DNA of 64,000 nt from an uncultured Pseudomonadales bacterium (GTDB taxonomy: Bacteria; Pseudomonadota; Gammaproteobacteria; Pseudomonadales; Porticoccaceae). The notes below the pieces were generated by a model, which was given only the letters and a program-made list of their open reading frames with translations, had not been told where the DNA came from and did no database searches. This document shows, in pieces, positions 49,492 through 58,100 of this stretch. Positions within the stretch are counted from its first letter, which is position 1, and the number at the start of each line of letters is the position of its first letter. Location: contig CALSQH010000004.1 of NCBI GenBank assembly GCA_943788445.1, positions 234,738-298,737 on the forward strand, in the 5' to 3' direction. Made by a program: the position numbers and the translations under genes.

Positions 49492-50546
49492 TGAAACAGT
49501 CGACGCAATTTTCGAATCGTAAACAAACAGGTTTAACCATTGTCGAACTGTTAGTCGCCATGGCCATCCAGTTTATTCTGCTCGCCGGCATGGTCTACGT
49601 ATACACCAACAGCAAAGTCATGTTCACAGTCAATGAACAGCTCTCGCGGGTGCAGGAAAATGGCCGTTATGCCACAGATGCACTACTCTATGATATTCGC
49701 ATGGCCGGTTATGCGGGTTGCCGTAGTATCAAAGAAATTATCCCGAATATTATCGCCAATTCACCACCAGTTTTTGCAAGTTTAAGTGATAGCTTAATTG
49801 TCTACGAAGATGGTGCTGGCTGGACTAACCCAACTACGTTAATCAGAGTTGCGGGTAGTGATGTGATAACGCTTCAGTCTTCGCGTGGTAGTGGTGTTTC
49901 ATTAACCGGTAATATGGCAGCCGATAATGCCAATATTCAAATCGCCAGCAATCCCGATGGACTGGATGCGAATGATCTGATTTTGATTTCAGACTGTTCA
50001 AACGCAGACCTATTTCGTGCCACAGGCGTTAGCAATGGCACACCTGTCACCATCACCCATGCCCAGAGTACCAATACCAGTAATAGACTTGCCAAAGCTT
50101 ATCAGGATGATGCTCAGATCATGTCCTTTGATGCACACACCTATTTTATCGCTATAGGTGCCAACGGTGAGCCAGGTCTATATCAGCATTCGTTTAGTTC
50201 AAACACAGCCACATTGTTAGCCGAAGGTATTGAAAACATGCAGTTATTACTCGCCGAAGATACCAGCGGTGATCAAGAGCCCGATATCTATGTAACCGCG
50301 TCTTTAGCTACCGCAGCAGTTATTGCCGACCCCAGCACTGGAACGCCCGCGACTCCCGCTGTTATTGGAACTGATTGGGAAGCGATTATTGGCGTTCGCG
50401 TCGGCTTGTTGATGCGTTCAGAAATTGGCGTCGCCAGTGAGCCTCGGTCTTACAGCTTTAACGGCGTTGAAGCCAACCCAAGCAATGACACAAGAGTGCG
50501 CAAGGCATTTTGGAGTTATGCCGCCATGCGCAACAAGATTAATTAA
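49488..50546 (+). CDS. pilW: Type IV pilus minor pilin PilW
   Basis: A 352-residue prepilin-like protein with KQTGLTIVELLVAMAIQFILLAGMVYVY and the PilW signature MFTVNEQLSRVQENGRYATDALLYDIRMAGYAGCRS. The C-terminal half has PilW features (GIENMQLLLAEDTSGDQEPDIY, VRVGLLMRSE). Minor pilins V, W, X and E prime pilus assembly with PilY1. Confidence 0.93.
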   Translation: MMKQSTQFSNRKQTGLTIVELLVAMAIQFILLAGMVYVYTNSKVMFTVNEQLSRVQENGRYATDALLYDIRMAGYAGCRSIKEIIPNIIANSPPVFASLSDSLIVYEDGAGWTNPTTLIRVAGSDVITLQSSRGSGVSLTGNMAADNANIQIASNPDGLDANDLILISDCSNADLFRATGVSNGTPVTITHAQSTNTSNRLAKAYQDDAQIMSFDAHTYFIAIGANGEPGLYQHSFSSNTATLLAEGIENMQLLLAEDTSGDQEPDIYVTASLATAAVIADPSTGTPATPAVIGTDWEAIIGVRVGLLMRSEIGVASEPRSYSFNGVEANPSNDTRVRKAFWSYAAMRNKIN

Positions 50547-50557
50547 GGGAACAGGCC

Positions 50558-51088
50558 ATGATTTCTCGAAACCAACAGGGTGCCGTATTAGTTTCAGTGA
50601 TGATTTATATGCTGGTGCTGTCGATGATTGGAATCTCATCAATGCGTGGCACCGCCATGGAAGAACGCATGGCGTCCAATCAGTGGGAACAATCGCGCGC
50701 CTTTCAAGCCGCAGAATCAGCATTAATCGATGCTGGACAGTGGTTTCTATTTCAGCCCAATTTAATCGAAGCCAGCAGCGACGGCACCAGTGGTGTTTGG
50801 CCGACAGGAGCAACATCTAATGCCGTTGCCAATGGCACCTTTGACTGGTCGGCTAATGGCCTTGTGTATGGCACTGGATCAGGCAATAGCACTAGTTTAT
50901 TTGGCGACCTTTATTCGCCACCGCGATATGTTGTGGAGGAAGCAGGATTTGAACCCTCAGACAATGACCCTGATACATTAGCCAAACGCACGGGTGTGTT
51001 TTATTACAGCGTATCAGCCCTAGGCAGCGGGCGTTCAGAAGGTTCCCGCTCAGTATTACAAACCACATTGGAAAAGCACAATAATTGA
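50558..51088 (+). CDS. pilX: Type IV pilus minor pilin PilX
   Basis: A 176-residue protein with the N-terminal NQQGAVLVSVMIYMLVLSMIGISSMR, the PilX family signature ERMASNQWEQSRAFQAAESALIDAG and a C-terminal body. The helix lacks the Glu+5 found in most pilins, as is usual for PilX. It lies 11 bases after pilW and 12 bases before pilY1. Confidence 0.92.
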   Translation: MISRNQQGAVLVSVMIYMLVLSMIGISSMRGTAMEERMASNQWEQSRAFQAAESALIDAGQWFLFQPNLIEASSDGTSGVWPTGATSNAVANGTFDWSANGLVYGTGSGNSTSLFGDLYSPPRYVVEEAGFEPSDNDPDTLAKRTGVFYYSVSALGSGRSEGSRSVLQTTLEKHNN

Positions 51089-51100
51089 GGCACGGATGTC

Positions 51101-54100
51101 ATGAATACAGGATATTTTACTAAATGCTTTTTAGGTCGATTGTTTTTGGTTACGGCGATCCTAGGATTTGGTGGGCAGGCCTACAGCGCCCAACATGATC
51201 TCAGTGATACGCCATTATTTACCCTGGCTGGCGTCGACCCCAATATTGTTTTGACCATGGATGATTCAGGCAGTATGGCCTGGTCGTTTATGCCCACCAG
51301 TGTAGGTAATTACCCATCGACTAAGAGAGCAAAATCTGCCGCTTTTAATAAAATTTATTACGACCCCGCTGTGCTCTATGAGCCGCCAGTCGATGAAGAT
51401 GGCAACAGTCTTGGCAACGCTTCCTTTACCGCAGCCTGGGACAATGGTTTTAACAAAACGGGCAGCGGTAGCTGCACCAAAAATTTGTCCACAAGTTATC
51501 GTCCCAGCTGGGGTGGTATCAATCAGAATCACTGTACTTCATCTAATGACTCTGATGGTTTCTACAACCGCTATGCCAGCTCATCCTCACAGGCAGCCTA
51601 TTATTACCTGTTTGATAACAGCCTCAGCGGCTGTAATGGAAATACCTCCGACGATGACTGCTATAAAAAGGTTGTCGTTAGCACCACCTCTGGCGTCGGA
51701 GATACAGTGGATGAGCTTGCCAACTTCGCCAACTGGTACTCCTACTATCGCAAACGTGTCTACGTAACCAAGACTGCAGCAACCCTCGCTTTTGAACGTT
51801 TCAATTCCAATATCCGGGTTGGATATCAGCGAATAAACAATACGACTTTGACTGGTGTACAGACATTTTCCGGTACACGCCGCGCCAACTTTTTTGATTG
51901 GCTGCACGACTTGCCTGCCGTTGGAGGTACACCACTGCATAGGGCTATGGTTCAAGCTGGAGACTATTTGGAGACAACCCCGCCCTATCGTGACAACCCC
52001 TCAGACTCTAGCTCTACAGAGCGATCTTGCCGTCAAAATTTTCATATTATGATGACGGATGGCGAGTGGAATAGCATTCCAAATAATCTTGATGTCGGCA
52101 ATGTTGATAATACTAGCAATGTTAACCACTCTATTCCCGCCAACGACTATGGCATTATCAACTATACAAAATTCGCCCCCTATAGAGATAATAATTCTAA
52201 CTATCTGGCAGATATAGCCTTTAAATATTGGTACAGGGATCTCCGTCCATCGGCGACCAATAATGTACCGGTCAATGTCAGTGATCTATCAACGGATATT
52301 GATGGTGACGGCGACACCGACAACAGTGATATTTTCTGGAACCCGAAAAACGATCCCGCCAACTGGCAGCATATGGTCAATTTTATGATTGGTTTGGGGG
52401 TGTCAGGAGATAGAGACTTCCCTGACGATTATGACGACTTACTGGATGGCACATTGAGCTGGCCGAGCACCAAAATTGATGATCTCTGGCATGCAGCGAT
52501 CAATTCCAGAGGTACCTATCTATCGGCACAGGATCCCGAAGAGCTAGTTAGTGCCTTTACCGACGTAGTTAACAGCGTACTAGATCGAACCGGTTCATTT
52601 GCCACCGCCGCCCTTAACTCCGGCACAATCTCTTCTGATACCGCACTGTTTTTTGCCCGCTTCACCACCAACGATTGGACCGGCAACCTAATTGCCCAGC
52701 CAATCTCTGATGGCAGCAACTGCGGCCCCGTAGCCTTGGGTAATATCTGCCCCTCAGCCTGGGATGCGGCCTGCAAATTAACCGGTGGATTTTGTTCCGA
52801 AGTCGGCAAGAGAGTCAGCAAAACTAAACCTAGCGATCGGGTAATAATTACTCGCGACGAAGATAATAACCCCAAGCCATTTCGCTGGGGTTCACTGAAA
52901 GCGGGTGGCACCCAACGGGCGTCATTAAACCAATCGGATAATTTAGGTGGCAAGCGACTAAACTACTTGCGCGGCGCCAGAGGCCAAGAAGTTGCCAAAG
53001 GTAAAGGCGGTAGTTTCCGTAACCGCAAGTCGGTATTGGGCGATGTTATTTCATCCATACCCACCTATGTTGGGCCACCCAGCAGATTTTATTTCACCTC
53101 AACTGATTTCCCCGAAGGGAGCAGTTACGGAATCTTTAAAGAAACCTATAAAAACCGCGATCCGATGGTTTATGTAGGCTCAAATGGCGGCATGTTGCAT
53201 GGATTTAAAACCGCTAATGGACGCGAGAAATTGGCTTATGTTCCGGCGGTAATATTCGATAATCTCTGGGAACTGTCCAAAGCTGACTATAGCCACCGCA
53301 ACTTTGTCGACGGCCCAATAACCGAAAATGATGTCTATTATAGCGGTGCTTGGCACAGCCTATTAGTCTCCGGCTTAGGGACTGGCGGCCAAGCATATTT
53401 TGCCCTAGATATCACCGCCCCAGCAGACTTCACAGAGGCCAATGCCGCAGCCATAGCCCGCTGGGAATTTACCGATAGCGACGATGCTGATTTGGGTTAT
53501 AGCTTTTCTAAACCCTCATTAGTACGGCTAGCCAACGGCAAATGGGGCGTCATTGTAGGTAATGGTCTTAACTCAACCAAAGCCGATGGCAATGCCAGCA
53601 GCACAGGAAACGCGGTCATATTTATCCTCGACGCCGAAACCGGCGCGGTGATTAAAAAACTCGACACCAAAGAGGGTACCGCGGATGACCCTCAAGGACT
53701 GTCTAGGCCCAATGGCATTATCGGCACCAGCGTTGTCGATGAAGATGGTGACTTTATAGCCGACCGACTCTACGCCGGCGACTTATTTGGCAATGTTTGG
53801 GCCTTTGATTTATCTAACAGCAACACAGGGCAGTGGGTATCAGCCTATGGCTCAGGCAACAATCCTCAGCCACTCTTTAGTGCCGAAGCCTCCAGCTTGG
53901 CACAGCCGATCACCTCAGACTTAAAAGTTAAACGCCACCCATCATCAGATGGATTTTTAGTTTATTTTGGCACCGGTAAATATTTGGGTAAGAGCGATCT
54001 AACCGATAGCAGCCAACAAACCTTTTACGCCATCTGGGATCGCATGAGCAATAACAGCAACGGCTTTACCCGCAGCCGATTACTCCCTCAGACGGTTAGC

Positions 54101-54640
54101 GTTCATAACACCGTATCCACAGACCTGCGTGCCAGAGTCGTCTCTAAAAACCCAATCACATGGGATAACGGCGTAAACCCAGTTGCCACAGACGAAAAAC
54201 TGGGCTGGTATATCGACCTTCCAGAAACTGGCGAGCGCGTACATCAGGCACCAATCCTCAGAGATGGCCGGGTTATCTTTGTCACCGTAACCCCCGCCAG
54301 TGATCCCTGCGCAGGCGAAGGCACCAGCTGGTTGATGGAAGTCGATGCGCTCAATGGTGGACGACTCGATGAATCAGTCTTCGACTTTAATAAAGACCGC
54401 ACATTCAATGACGGCGACATGATAAATATCGGTGATATTGATGGCGATGGAAATGACGACTACGTCCACGGCTCAGGCATCCAGCGTAAAAACGCCGGCA
54501 TACTCTCCCGCCCAGGCATTATCAATCATCCAGATGGCCGCACCGAGTCAAAGTATGTCACCACCTCAAAAGGTAAGGTTGAATCTATACTCGAAGATTC
54601 TGGCCGCAACCGACAAACCCCATGGCGGGAAATACGATAA
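51101..54640 (+). CDS. pilY1: PilY1-type pilus tip adhesin
   Basis: A secreted 1179-residue PilY1 with a signal sequence (CFLGRLFLVTAILGFGGQAYSA), an N-terminal von Willebrand A-like half bearing the MIDAS motif MDDSGSM near residue 56, and a C-terminal beta-propeller from about 640. EF-hand-like calcium loops appear at DIDGDGDTDNSD (middle), VDEDGDFIADRLYAGD (propeller, the site known to tune pilus retraction in Pseudomonas) and DIDGDGNDDY near the end. It controls adhesion and pilus dynamics. Reading frame is intact. Confidence 0.94.
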   Translation: MNTGYFTKCFLGRLFLVTAILGFGGQAYSAQHDLSDTPLFTLAGVDPNIVLTMDDSGSMAWSFMPTSVGNYPSTKRAKSAAFNKIYYDPAVLYEPPVDEDGNSLGNASFTAAWDNGFNKTGSGSCTKNLSTSYRPSWGGINQNHCTSSNDSDGFYNRYASSSSQAAYYYLFDNSLSGCNGNTSDDDCYKKVVVSTTSGVGDTVDELANFANWYSYYRKRVYVTKTAATLAFERFNSNIRVGYQRINNTTLTGVQTFSGTRRANFFDWLHDLPAVGGTPLHRAMVQAGDYLETTPPYRDNPSDSSSTERSCRQNFHIMMTDGEWNSIPNNLDVGNVDNTSNVNHSIPANDYGIINYTKFAPYRDNNSNYLADIAFKYWYRDLRPSATNNVPVNVSDLSTDIDGDGDTDNSDIFWNPKNDPANWQHMVNFMIGLGVSGDRDFPDDYDDLLDGTLSWPSTKIDDLWHAAINSRGTYLSAQDPEELVSAFTDVVNSVLDRTGSFATAALNSGTISSDTALFFARFTTNDWTGNLIAQPISDGSNCGPVALGNICPSAWDAACKLTGGFCSEVGKRVSKTKPSDRVIITRDEDNNPKPFRWGSLKAGGTQRASLNQSDNLGGKRLNYLRGARGQEVAKGKGGSFRNRKSVLGDVISSIPTYVGPPSRFYFTSTDFPEGSSYGIFKETYKNRDPMVYVGSNGGMLHGFKTANGREKLAYVPAVIFDNLWELSKADYSHRNFVDGPITENDVYYSGAWHSLLVSGLGTGGQAYFALDITAPADFTEANAAAIARWEFTDSDDADLGYSFSKPSLVRLANGKWGVIVGNGLNSTKADGNASSTGNAVIFILDAETGAVIKKLDTKEGTADDPQGLSRPNGIIGTSVVDEDGDFIADRLYAGDLFGNVWAFDLSNSNTGQWVSAYGSGNNPQPLFSAEASSLAQPITSDLKVKRHPSSDGFLVYFGTGKYLGKSDLTDSSQQTFYAIWDRMSNNSNGFTRSRLLPQTVSVHNTVSTDLRARVVSKNPITWDNGVNPVATDEKLGWYIDLPETGERVHQAPILRDGRVIFVTVTPASDPCAGEGTSWLMEVDALNGGRLDESVFDFNKDRTFNDGDMINIGDIDGDGNDDYVHGSGIQRKNAGILSRPGIINHPDGRTESKYVTTSKGKVESILEDSGRNRQTPWREIR

Positions 54641-54653
54641 CAGGAAAACTTCC

Positions 54654-54974
54654 ATGAAAATGATTACACAACTAACCCGTACAGCCCTGTTGGCGATTAG
54701 CCTGCTGATAGCCACATCAGCAGTAGCCGAACAGGAAATAGATACGAACTGGCAGAAAGTTAAAACCCAAATTGATTTTATCAGTCAACAGAACCGATTG
54801 ATTGTGATTGGCGATCGCGAGTTTTCCGTCCCCTTCAACACTTATATTTTTAACGCCAATAACCAGCCTGTCGCCCTAGACACATTAAGCAAAGGCAACC
54901 GTATCCTAGTCTATTTAAGCAGACCTAAAAACGGCAGTCCGGCGGACATTAAACGTATAGAAAAACTAAGATAG
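54654..54974 (+). CDS. PilY2-like exported protein
   Basis: A 106-residue protein from ATG 54654 (an upstream frame extends into pilY1 but ignores the signal sequence). Residues 1-24 are a signal peptide ([15 protein letters not shown]), followed by a small beta-rich domain ([35 protein letters not shown]) similar in size, position and pattern to PilY2 of Pseudomonas. Role in pilus function is inferred from place between pilY1 and pilE. Confidence 0.7.
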   Translation: MKMITQLTRTALLAISLLIATSAVAEQEIDTNWQKVKTQIDFISQQNRLIVIGDREFSVPFNTYIFNANNQPVALDTLSKGNRILVYLSRPKNGSPADIKRIEKLR

Positions 54975-54990
54975 AAGGGGTGGGAAAGAG

Positions 54991-55449
54991 ATGAAAAAGC
55001 AACCTTCAAACAGACATCAAAAAGGCTTTAGCCTAATAGAACTGATGATAGTAGTCGTAATCATAGCCATTCTTAGCACCATCGCTTATCCCAGTTATCA
55101 AGACAATCTCACTCGCGCAAGGCGCGCCGACGCCCAAGCCGTACTCATGGAAGCAGCCCAATTTATGGAACGCTTTTACACCGAAAATAACCGCTACGAC
55201 CAAGACACCGGCGGCACCGCCGTCGCCATACCCGCGCAACTTGCCGAATCACCGCGCGACAGTGGCACCAAGTTTTATGACATCGTCGTCCAAGCTGCCG
55301 ACCAATCTACCTATACTCTGCGTGCCACCCCCAAAAATGGACAGGCAGGTGACGGCTTTATGGAAATCACCAACACCTTCGCTAAAGCCTGGGACAGTGA
55401 TGGTAGCGGCACATTAACCCTTGCCGAGCAAAGCTGGAGTCAGTACTAG
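54991..55449 (+). CDS. pilE: Type IV pilus minor pilin PilE
   Basis: A 152-residue prepilin with [29 protein letters not shown], the classical leader and Glu+5, and the PilE-type body [29 protein letters not shown]. The C terminus has an acidic [15 protein letters not shown] loop. It closes the pilin operon proper; a further gene of unknown type follows. Confidence 0.93.
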   Translation: MKKQPSNRHQKGFSLIELMIVVVIIAILSTIAYPSYQDNLTRARRADAQAVLMEAAQFMERFYTENNRYDQDTGGTAVAIPAQLAESPRDSGTKFYDIVVQAADQSTYTLRATPKNGQAGDGFMEITNTFAKAWDSDGSGTLTLAEQSWSQY

Positions 55450-55544
55450 ATTATTAAGTACTCACCCAAAAGCAATCGGCAGGAAGACAAAAACTCACCT
55501 ATTATCAGTACAGGTTAAATGGAAATTAACAGTGCAGGGTGAAC

Positions 55545-56561
55545 ATGAAAGTAAAAATCTTATTAGGGCTATCGCTAGCACTCAACTTAGCGCTCTTGGC
55601 AAACATGGGTGGCGACAGCCAAAAAAGCGCTGAAAACTCCAGCGACAAACAAGCTACTCAAAACAGCCACCAAGACGCAAAAAACCAACAATCCTATTAC
55701 GATCAGCTTATCGCCATGGGGTTGGACGACAATCAGGCAAAGACACTTATCATTCAAGAATTAAAAGCCGAGCAAAACGCCAAAACCGTCAGTAAAGCAG
55801 CCTACTGGCAGCCCAGCAGCAACGGCGAAAAAGCCGACATAACTGACCAGCTTGAACAAGACATCGCCCTTAGAACAGCACTCAAAAACATGTTTGGAGA
55901 CACCGCAAAAAGCGAACCCGCCTTCCGCGAAGTCTTTCACCCCCTCGCCCAACAAGCCGGGTTCTTAAGTTCCCATGATCAAATAGCCCTGCACGAAAAA
56001 CAGATAGAAACAGGCGCAAAGATAGAAACCCTATTCAGCAAAAAAGTCGCCCTTGAATATCAACTAAGACACTCACACTTAGCCGACAAACTTCGCCAGA
56101 GTGGCGTTGAATTTAGCGAAAAAAGCTTTCGACAAACCTACGTCATACTCGCCGCCACCTATAACAAACCCCTATCCGATCGCAACGACCCCGCAACATT
56201 GATCGCCCAGCGCAACAAAATTAAGCAACTTATCGGCAATCAAGACGGCATCAGAGTACTAGCCGAACTGGATAAGCGCTTCGCGCAACTGCAAAAAGCC
56301 GGTCTCAAAAAAGAGCTAACCCCAGAACAGATAATGCACGTCTACGAAATTATCTCCGACAGCGAAGCACAGATGATCGAAGGGTACTATCTGCGTAAAT
56401 CCAACCCCGGCCAAGGCATTCAATTAATCCGCGCCGCAGCCCGAGACCGCCAAGCAAAGCTTGAGAGCTATCTGGGAGAGGAAATAGCAAAAGACCTAAT
56501 GGCCGCCTTTAGCGCCGTCGCACCCAATCAGACAACGCCCGCTGGAGTAGTGTTAAATTGA
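55545..56561 (+). CDS. Exported or membrane-anchored helical protein, unknown
   Basis: About 338 residues from ATG 55545 (AGGG site 6 bases upstream). A single N-terminal hydrophobic helix (VKILLGLSLALNLALLANMG) is followed by a low-complexity Ser/Gln/Lys segment and a long alpha-helical body rich in Glu, Lys and Gln with several heptad-like stretches (DQLEQDIALRTALKNMF, EKQIETGAKIETLFSKKVALEYQLRHSHLADKLRQ). I do not recognise a domain. It lies 95 bases downstream of pilE on the same strand, so a pilus-related role is possible but unproven. Confidence 0.6.
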   Translation: MKVKILLGLSLALNLALLANMGGDSQKSAENSSDKQATQNSHQDAKNQQSYYDQLIAMGLDDNQAKTLIIQELKAEQNAKTVSKAAYWQPSSNGEKADITDQLEQDIALRTALKNMFGDTAKSEPAFREVFHPLAQQAGFLSSHDQIALHEKQIETGAKIETLFSKKVALEYQLRHSHLADKLRQSGVEFSEKSFRQTYVILAATYNKPLSDRNDPATLIAQRNKIKQLIGNQDGIRVLAELDKRFAQLQKAGLKKELTPEQIMHVYEIISDSEAQMIEGYYLRKSNPGQGIQLIRAAARDRQAKLESYLGEEIAKDLMAAFSAVAPNQTTPAGVVLN

Positions 56562-56680
56562 TGCTGGGTGAGATCCCTCAATGCCTTCAGAATGACAGGA
56601 TCGGGGGCTCTGTCGAGATAACTCGCTGACTTTTCATACCAACTCAGCCCAGATAAGTCATACCAGCTCAACTCAGATTC

Positions 56681-56740
56681 GTCTCCCCAGCGAAGACTGG
56701 TATCCATCCATTCATGGACCCCAGTCTTCGCTGGGGAGAC
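56681..56740. repeat. REP-like palindromic element (left copy)
   Basis: GTCTCCCCAGCGAAGACTGG at 56681-56700 pairs exactly with CCAGTCTTCGCTGGGGAGAC at 56721-56740 across a 20-base loop. The CCCCAGCGAAG...CTTCGCTGGGG core recurs at 59600-59650 on the far side of the ubiquitin-like gene, indicating a dispersed palindromic family. Confidence 0.85.
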
Positions 56741-56934
56741 GTTAGTGTGGATGAGGAGACGTTAATCTGTGTTGTAGCGCGAACCCATCGAACTGTTCAG
56801 TTAAACCTTAATAAAATTTTAGTTAAACATTAATAATTTCTATATATAGCCTTCACCTGCTGTTGTATTTGACCACTGATCATAAGTCAATTATGGTGGG
56901 CGTAATAATATCCATAACTAAATAAGAAATTTAT

Positions 56935-56945
56935 CCCCCCCCCCC
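56935..56945. repeat. Homopolymeric C tract upstream of the ubiquitin-like gene
   Basis: Eleven consecutive C residues end 27 bases before the ATG, between the probable promoter and the ribosome site. Tracts of this length change by slippage in many bacteria and can alter promoter spacing or mRNA structure. It may also mark sequencing uncertainty. Confidence 0.7.
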
Positions 56946-56972
56946 TCCATCCCCATTTTTAAGGTTTTCATA

Positions 56973-58100
56973 ATGTTCTGTCTAAGATCTATGCTGTTTT
57001 TAGCACTCTTGCTTGTTGCATCCGATGCGCTTTCAATGCAAATTTTTATTAAGACACTCACTGGTACAACAATTACCCTTGACGTTGAACCTTCTGACAC
57101 CATAGAAAATGTGAAGCAAAAAATTCAAGACAATACGGGCATACTGCCAGATCAACAACGACTTGTTTTTGCAGGCAAGCAGCTTGAGGATGTGAGAACG
57201 CTAAGCGATTACAATATTCAAAAGGAAGCCGCGTTACATTTAGTACTGCGCTTGACGAGTACAACTAGCTTACTCGATGTCGATGGCAACGGTGAATATG
57301 ACGCCCTGACTGATGGCCTGCTATTGCTCAGAAATATGTTTGGCTTTACCGGTGAGCAGTTAATCAACGGTGCTATAGGTAGCGATGCCCTTTTCAGCGC
57401 TTCCATTGAGGTTCAAGAGCGTATTAATAGTCTTGGTGCAAGCCTTGATGTTGATAACGATGGGCATGTTGAAGCATTATCAGACGGCCTGATTATATTG
57501 CGTTACCTGTTCGGTTTTTATGGTGAGTCATTAATCGCTGATCTGGTTGCAGAAGATGGTCTAAGACAAGACCCTAGCGAGATTAAAGCCTATATTGAAT
57601 CACTTTTGGCAGAGTATGTTGCGCCACAGATTACCTTAAGTAGCGAAGTAACTGTCTATGAAAATCAACAGGCTGTGGCAACTGTTAGCGGCACATTTTC
57701 GCCTGGCTATGCGGCCAATCTTATTTATAGCTTAACTGGTGATGATGCTTCACAGTTCAGTATAGATTCGGCTTCAGGTGTAATAACGGCCCACACAATG
57801 CTTGATTATGAAAGCCGGCCTACTTATTTATTAACCGTTATAGCCTATGACGGGATTGAGAGTAGCCAGCAGGAGTTAACAGTCAATATCGCAGATATTA
57901 ACGAAGACCCTATCTTTAGTATAAATACATCAGTAACCATAAGAGAATCCGAGCTTTTGTTCCTTCAGACACCGGCAGCTCTGGGTATCCACGGGCTTAT
58001 AGCACCAGAGTCCTGTGCAAATAGAAATTGCGATGGAATGGATGGCTATCTTAGACTTGAAGAAGATCGTATTTTTATGACACTCAAAAGAGAGATATGA
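56973..58100 (+). CDS. Secreted ubiquitin-domain protein with dockerin-like and cadherin domains
   Basis: Residues 1-21 form a signal peptide ([15 protein letters not shown]) that should be cut just before Met22. Residues 22-94 are a ubiquitin domain: [36 protein letters not shown] and [20 protein letters not shown] match eukaryotic ubiquitin, with 11 differences in 73 residues. Lys6, 27, 29, 48 and 63 are kept; Lys11 and 33 are replaced; Ile44 is Val. After Leu73 comes TST instead of RGG, so no conjugation tail exists. Residues ~100-215 hold two dockerin/EF-hand-like repeats ([28 protein letters not shown]), and 218-315 a cadherin-like domain. The frame ends early because of a shift near 58090; the continuation is found in other frames to 59568. 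Transfer from a eukaryote is likely. Confidence 0.88.
   Translation: MFCLRSMLFLALLLVASDALSMQIFIKTLTGTTITLDVEPSDTIENVKQKIQDNTGILPDQQRLVFAGKQLEDVRTLSDYNIQKEAALHLVLRLTSTTSLLDVDGNGEYDALTDGLLLLRNMFGFTGEQLINGAIGSDALFSASIEVQERINSLGASLDVDNDGHVEALSDGLIILRYLFGFYGESLIADLVAEDGLRQDPSEIKAYIESLLAEYVAPQITLSSEVTVYENQQAVATVSGTFSPGYAANLIYSLTGDDASQFSIDSASGVITAHTMLDYESRPTYLLTVIAYDGIESSQQELTVNIADINEDPIFSINTSVTIRESELLFLQTPAALGIHGLIAPESCANRNCDGMDGYLRLEEDRIFMTLKREI
57036..57254 (+). other. Ubiquitin domain coding segment
   Basis: These 73 codons encode the ubiquitin fold from Met1 to Leu73 (ubiquitin numbering). Compared with the human sequence from memory, the changes are V5I, K11T, E16D, A28Q, K33N, E34T, P37L, I44V, G47V, S65A and T66A. 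Core residues and the Leu8/Val70 surface patch are retained, so the domain should fold. Confidence 0.9.

Larger units (their letters stand above)
56562..56972. promoter_or_regulatory. Repeat-rich leader upstream of the ubiquitin-like gene
   Basis: These 411 bases hold no convincing gene. They contain copied fragments (two CATACC(A/-)CTCA-type stretches near 56630-56675), a perfect 20-bp palindromic repeat at 56681-56740 and an 11-C tract at 56935-56945. The ribosome site AAGG is at 56961, 8-9 bases before the ATG. AT-rich sequence at 56800-56880 could hold a promoter; I see no strong -10/-35 pair. Confidence 0.6.

Noticed and set aside
55545..56561. Lipase chaperone (LifO) because of the anchor plus helical body.
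   Set aside because: The LifO signature motif is not visible and no lipase gene is adjacent; size and anchor alone are not enough.
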